Shown: piece after piece, positions 62,264 to 64,000 of the stretch
Position numbering within the stretch: position 1 is the first letter of the stretch
How the letters are laid out: each line of letters starts with the position of its first letter
Assembly: GCA_002840835.1 (NCBI GenBank)
Contig: PHCQ01000001.1
Span: 178,861 to 242,860 of the forward strand
DNA from: Betaproteobacteria bacterium HGW-Betaproteobacteria-16
Lineage (GTDB): Bacteria; Pseudomonadota; Gammaproteobacteria; Burkholderiales; Burkholderiaceae_C
DNA: 64,000 bases
Direction: 5' to 3'
The notes under the pieces: model-generated
What the model saw: only the letters and a program-made list of their open reading frames with translations
Told to the model about the DNA's origin: nothing
The model's database searches: none
Made by a program: the position numbers and the translations under genes

Positions 62264-62861
62264 CCGCGCCATTCAACAGGCCATGAAGCCCGCGCTCACC
62301 CGCGCGGCGCGCGTATTGGTGGGCTGGGGCGTCGGGGCAGATGCGCTGACCTTTGCCGGATTCGCCGTCGGCATGGGGGCAGCGCTGTCCATTGCCTGGC
62401 ACCAGTACATGGTCGGCTTGGTTCTGTTGCTGCTCTCGCGCCTGCTGGATGGCCTGGACGGCGCAGTGGCGCGCGCTACCACACCCACGGACCGGGGTGG
62501 CTTTCTGGACATCACGCTGGACTTCCTGTTCTACGCCGCCATTCCGCTGGCCTTTGCACTGGCCGACCCTTCCGCCAACGCGCTCGCCGCGGCGGTGCTG
62601 CTGGCGGCATTCATTGGTACCGGCAGCAGCTTTCTGGCGTTTGCCGCGGTGGCAGAAAAGCGCCAGCTCACTTCGGTGGCGTTTCCAGACAAGAGCTTCT
62701 ACTTTCTGGGCGGCCTGACCGAAGCCACCGAAACCCTGCTGGCCTTCATTGCCATGTGCCTGTGGCCGCAGCATTTCGCAGCCATTGCTTACGGCTTTAC
62801 GGTGCTGTGTGGCATCACCACCGCGTTGCGCATCGGCTGGGGCTGGCAACGCTTCCGGTGA
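62256..62861 (+). CDS. ynjF: YnjF-like CDP-alcohol phosphotransferase
   Basis: 201 aa from ATG 62256. The CDP-OH-P motif D-G-x2-A-R-x8-G-x3-D-x3-D is seen in LLDGLDGAVARATTPTDRGGFLDITLDF. Multi-pass membrane enzyme that transfers a phosphatidyl or phospho-alcohol group; the exact acceptor is unknown. E. coli has the same ynjBCDEF group with the sulfurtransferase YnjE between; YnjE is missing here. Confidence 0.88.
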   Translation: MLDRAIQQAMKPALTRAARVLVGWGVGADALTFAGFAVGMGAALSIAWHQYMVGLVLLLLSRLLDGLDGAVARATTPTDRGGFLDITLDFLFYAAIPLAFALADPSANALAAAVLLAAFIGTGSSFLAFAAVAEKRQLTSVAFPDKSFYFLGGLTEATETLLAFIAMCLWPQHFAAIAYGFTVLCGITTALRIGWGWQRFR

Positions 62862-62872
62862 ACCACCCGCGC

Positions 62873-63817
62873 ATGAACAATCCACACGCCTTTGCATCCA
62901 GCGCAGCCAGTGGCTGGCTGCGCGGCTTGTCGGTGCTGCTGGTGATGGCGCTGGTCACCTATCTGGTGCTTGCGAAGCCCGTCGCACTCGGTGACCTTGT
63001 GCAGCAGGTTCAGTCGCTGCCATGGGTGCTGTGGGTCCAGTTGCTCGGGCTCACGCTGGTGAGCTACATCGCCCGCTTCACGCGCTGGCACAGTTTTCTG
63101 CACGCGCTCGGGCATCGCGTGCCGTGGGGGCGCCAGTTGCACATCTACCTGGCCGGTTTTGCCATGGCGGTGACCCCAGGAAAAGCCGGTGAAACGGTGC
63201 GCTCGCTCTACCTGAAGCCACTGGGCGTGGGCTATGTGCACAGCGTCGCCGCGTTTTTGTCGGAACGCCTGCTGGACCTGCTGACCGTGGGACTGCTGGC
63301 CACACTGGCCATTGGCTGGTTACCTGACCACCGCATCGGCGCATGGCTGGCGGTGGCGGGTTGTGTGGCGGTGGTGTGGGTGTTCCGCGCACATGGCCTG
63401 GAATGGCTGGCTCGCAGGCTGGGCGCTGGCGCGCTGGGTCGCCACACGTCCGATGGCCTGGCCGCCATTTCGCACCTGCTGTCAGGTCAGCGCCTGGGAC
63501 TGGCCCTGCCGCTGAGCGCCGTGGCGTGGGCCGCACAAGGCATGGCGATGTATGTCGTGCTGTCGATGCTCGGTCACGACATTGCGGCCACAGACGCGGT
63601 GGCGATTTTTGCACTGGGTTTGCTGGCAGGAGTGGCCTCTTTCATTCCCGGCGGTGTGGGCGCCACCGAAACCGCCATGGTGCTGCTGCTGCACACCCAG
63701 GGCGTGGGCACGGCCGATGCGCTGACCGCAGCGCTGCTCAGCAGAACCTTGCCGTTGGCGGTGGGGCTGACGGTGGGGGTGGTGGCTTTGGGCGGGTTAG
63801 CTTTAAGAACCAGATGA
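62873..63817 (+). CDS. Lysylphosphatidylglycerol synthase TM-region-like protein
   Basis: 314 aa from ATG 62873; GTG 62858, which overlaps the ynjF stop (GTGA), is also possible. About six to eight helices with the family segments YLAGFAMAVTPGKAGETVRSLYLK, AAFLSERLLDLLTVGLLA and GLLAGVASFIPGGVGATETAMVLLL (the GG-x-GATE motif of the UPF0104/LPG_synthase_TM flippase family). No soluble aminoacyltransferase domain, so a lipid flippase or membrane-biogenesis role is likelier than lysyl transfer. Ends the ynj cluster. Confidence 0.88.
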   Translation: MNNPHAFASSAASGWLRGLSVLLVMALVTYLVLAKPVALGDLVQQVQSLPWVLWVQLLGLTLVSYIARFTRWHSFLHALGHRVPWGRQLHIYLAGFAMAVTPGKAGETVRSLYLKPLGVGYVHSVAAFLSERLLDLLTVGLLATLAIGWLPDHRIGAWLAVAGCVAVVWVFRAHGLEWLARRLGAGALGRHTSDGLAAISHLLSGQRLGLALPLSAVAWAAQGMAMYVVLSMLGHDIAATDAVAIFALGLLAGVASFIPGGVGATETAMVLLLHTQGVGTADALTAALLSRTLPLAVGLTVGVVALGGLALRTR

Positions 63818-63932
63818 CTACCCCTGTGGCGCTTCGAGCCACCCATTTACGGAGCGAACACATGCTCGCCTGAACGGTAGCCCGCTCCCGATCCCGCTCC
63901 CTGCCGTGTGGCCGGGCTGAGCAGCGCAGCGG

Positions 63933-63998
63933 CGTGGGGATCAGAAATTCGCATGTCCGAAGGCCGCGCAGCGGACAAGTTTGCGAATTTCCCCCACG
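63933..63998. repeat. Long imperfect inverted repeat at the window end
   Basis: Three nested stems: CGTGGGG / CCCCACG (63933-63939, 63992-63998), GAAATTCGCA / TGCGAATTTC (63944-63953, 63982-63991) and TGTCCG / CGGACA (63954-63959, 63972-63977), with small bulges. It lies 115 bases after the last gene; it could be a transcript-end structure or an extragenic palindromic repeat. No T run follows inside the window. Confidence 0.5.
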
Positions 63999-64000
63999 AC

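Overview
The window looks like the chromosome of a betaproteobacterium of the order Burkholderiales, probably Comamonadaceae (a Hydrogenophaga/Acidovorax-type genome). This is inferred from gene content and order: a kinase-phosphatase-rph-rdgB-hemW operon, yicC-gmk-rpoZ-spoT, an orphan Bug-type solute-binding protein, and high-GC core DNA with a GC-rich palindromic extragenic repeat. No rRNA or ribosomal operon is present to settle the genus.

Layout. (1) 1-10.9 kb, core: the tail of a response regulator and a CusS-like sensor kinase; a minus-strand operon (Ser/Thr kinase, PP2C phosphatase, rph, rdgB, hemW); a plus-strand run of yicC, gmk, rpoZ, a terminator and spoT; then greB. (2) 11.0-34.0 kb, a genomic island of about 23 kb inserted in a tRNA-Arg(ACG) gene. 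It is bounded by perfect 47-bp direct repeats (11035-11081 and 33991-34037). The left part has a structured non-coding stretch, a DUF4224-like ORF and a tyrosine recombinase that lacks the first catalytic Arg. Then come hypotheticals, a Zn-ribbon/methyltransferase pair, and a candidate nucleic-acid or defence module (small protein + SMC/Rad50-like ATPase + 5'-nucleotidase). The right part is a CoA-thioester catabolic cluster (two MaoC proteins, Bug binding protein, FadJ-like fusion, class III CoA-transferase, DUF35 protein, thiolase-like protein), two LysR regulators, an internally deleted ThDP enzyme, a flavin oxidase and the tail of a restriction enzyme. (3) 34-53 kb, core: tRNA-Arg, tRNA-Met, hrcA, nadK, recN, rapZ, mutY, a dynamin-like GTPase, mutM, a TPR protein, lolB, ispE, tRNA-Gln, prs, rplY, pth, ferredoxin, coaD, rsmD, an M16 protease pair and ftsY. 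(4) 54.4-58.7 kb: an ECF sigma factor with a zinc anti-sigma factor, a TlpA-like redoxin and a bufferin operon (bufA, bufB, bufC, DoxX). (5) 58.7-63.8 kb: a YnjBCD-type ABC importer, a YnjF-like CDP-alcohol phosphotransferase and a lysylphosphatidylglycerol-synthase-like membrane protein.

How the parts work together. The sigma/anti-sigma pair, the redoxin and the buf operon probably form one regulon: upstream of both the redoxin gene and bufA lies the same TGTAAG-N13-GGCYGAC motif with identical spacing. In the island, the catabolic genes are tightly packed and often overlap, consistent with one CoA-dependent degradation pathway under LysR control. The broken genes (ThDP enzyme, restriction enzyme tail, membrane-protein remnant) and the integrase substitution suggest an ageing, possibly immobilised island.

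The most novel candidates are the SMC-ATPase/nucleotidase module (17.8-21.8 kb), the possible Ltp2/DUF35/MaoC-type carbon-carbon cleavage cluster, and the ECF-bufferin regulon motif. All functions are inferred from sequence; no searches were run.
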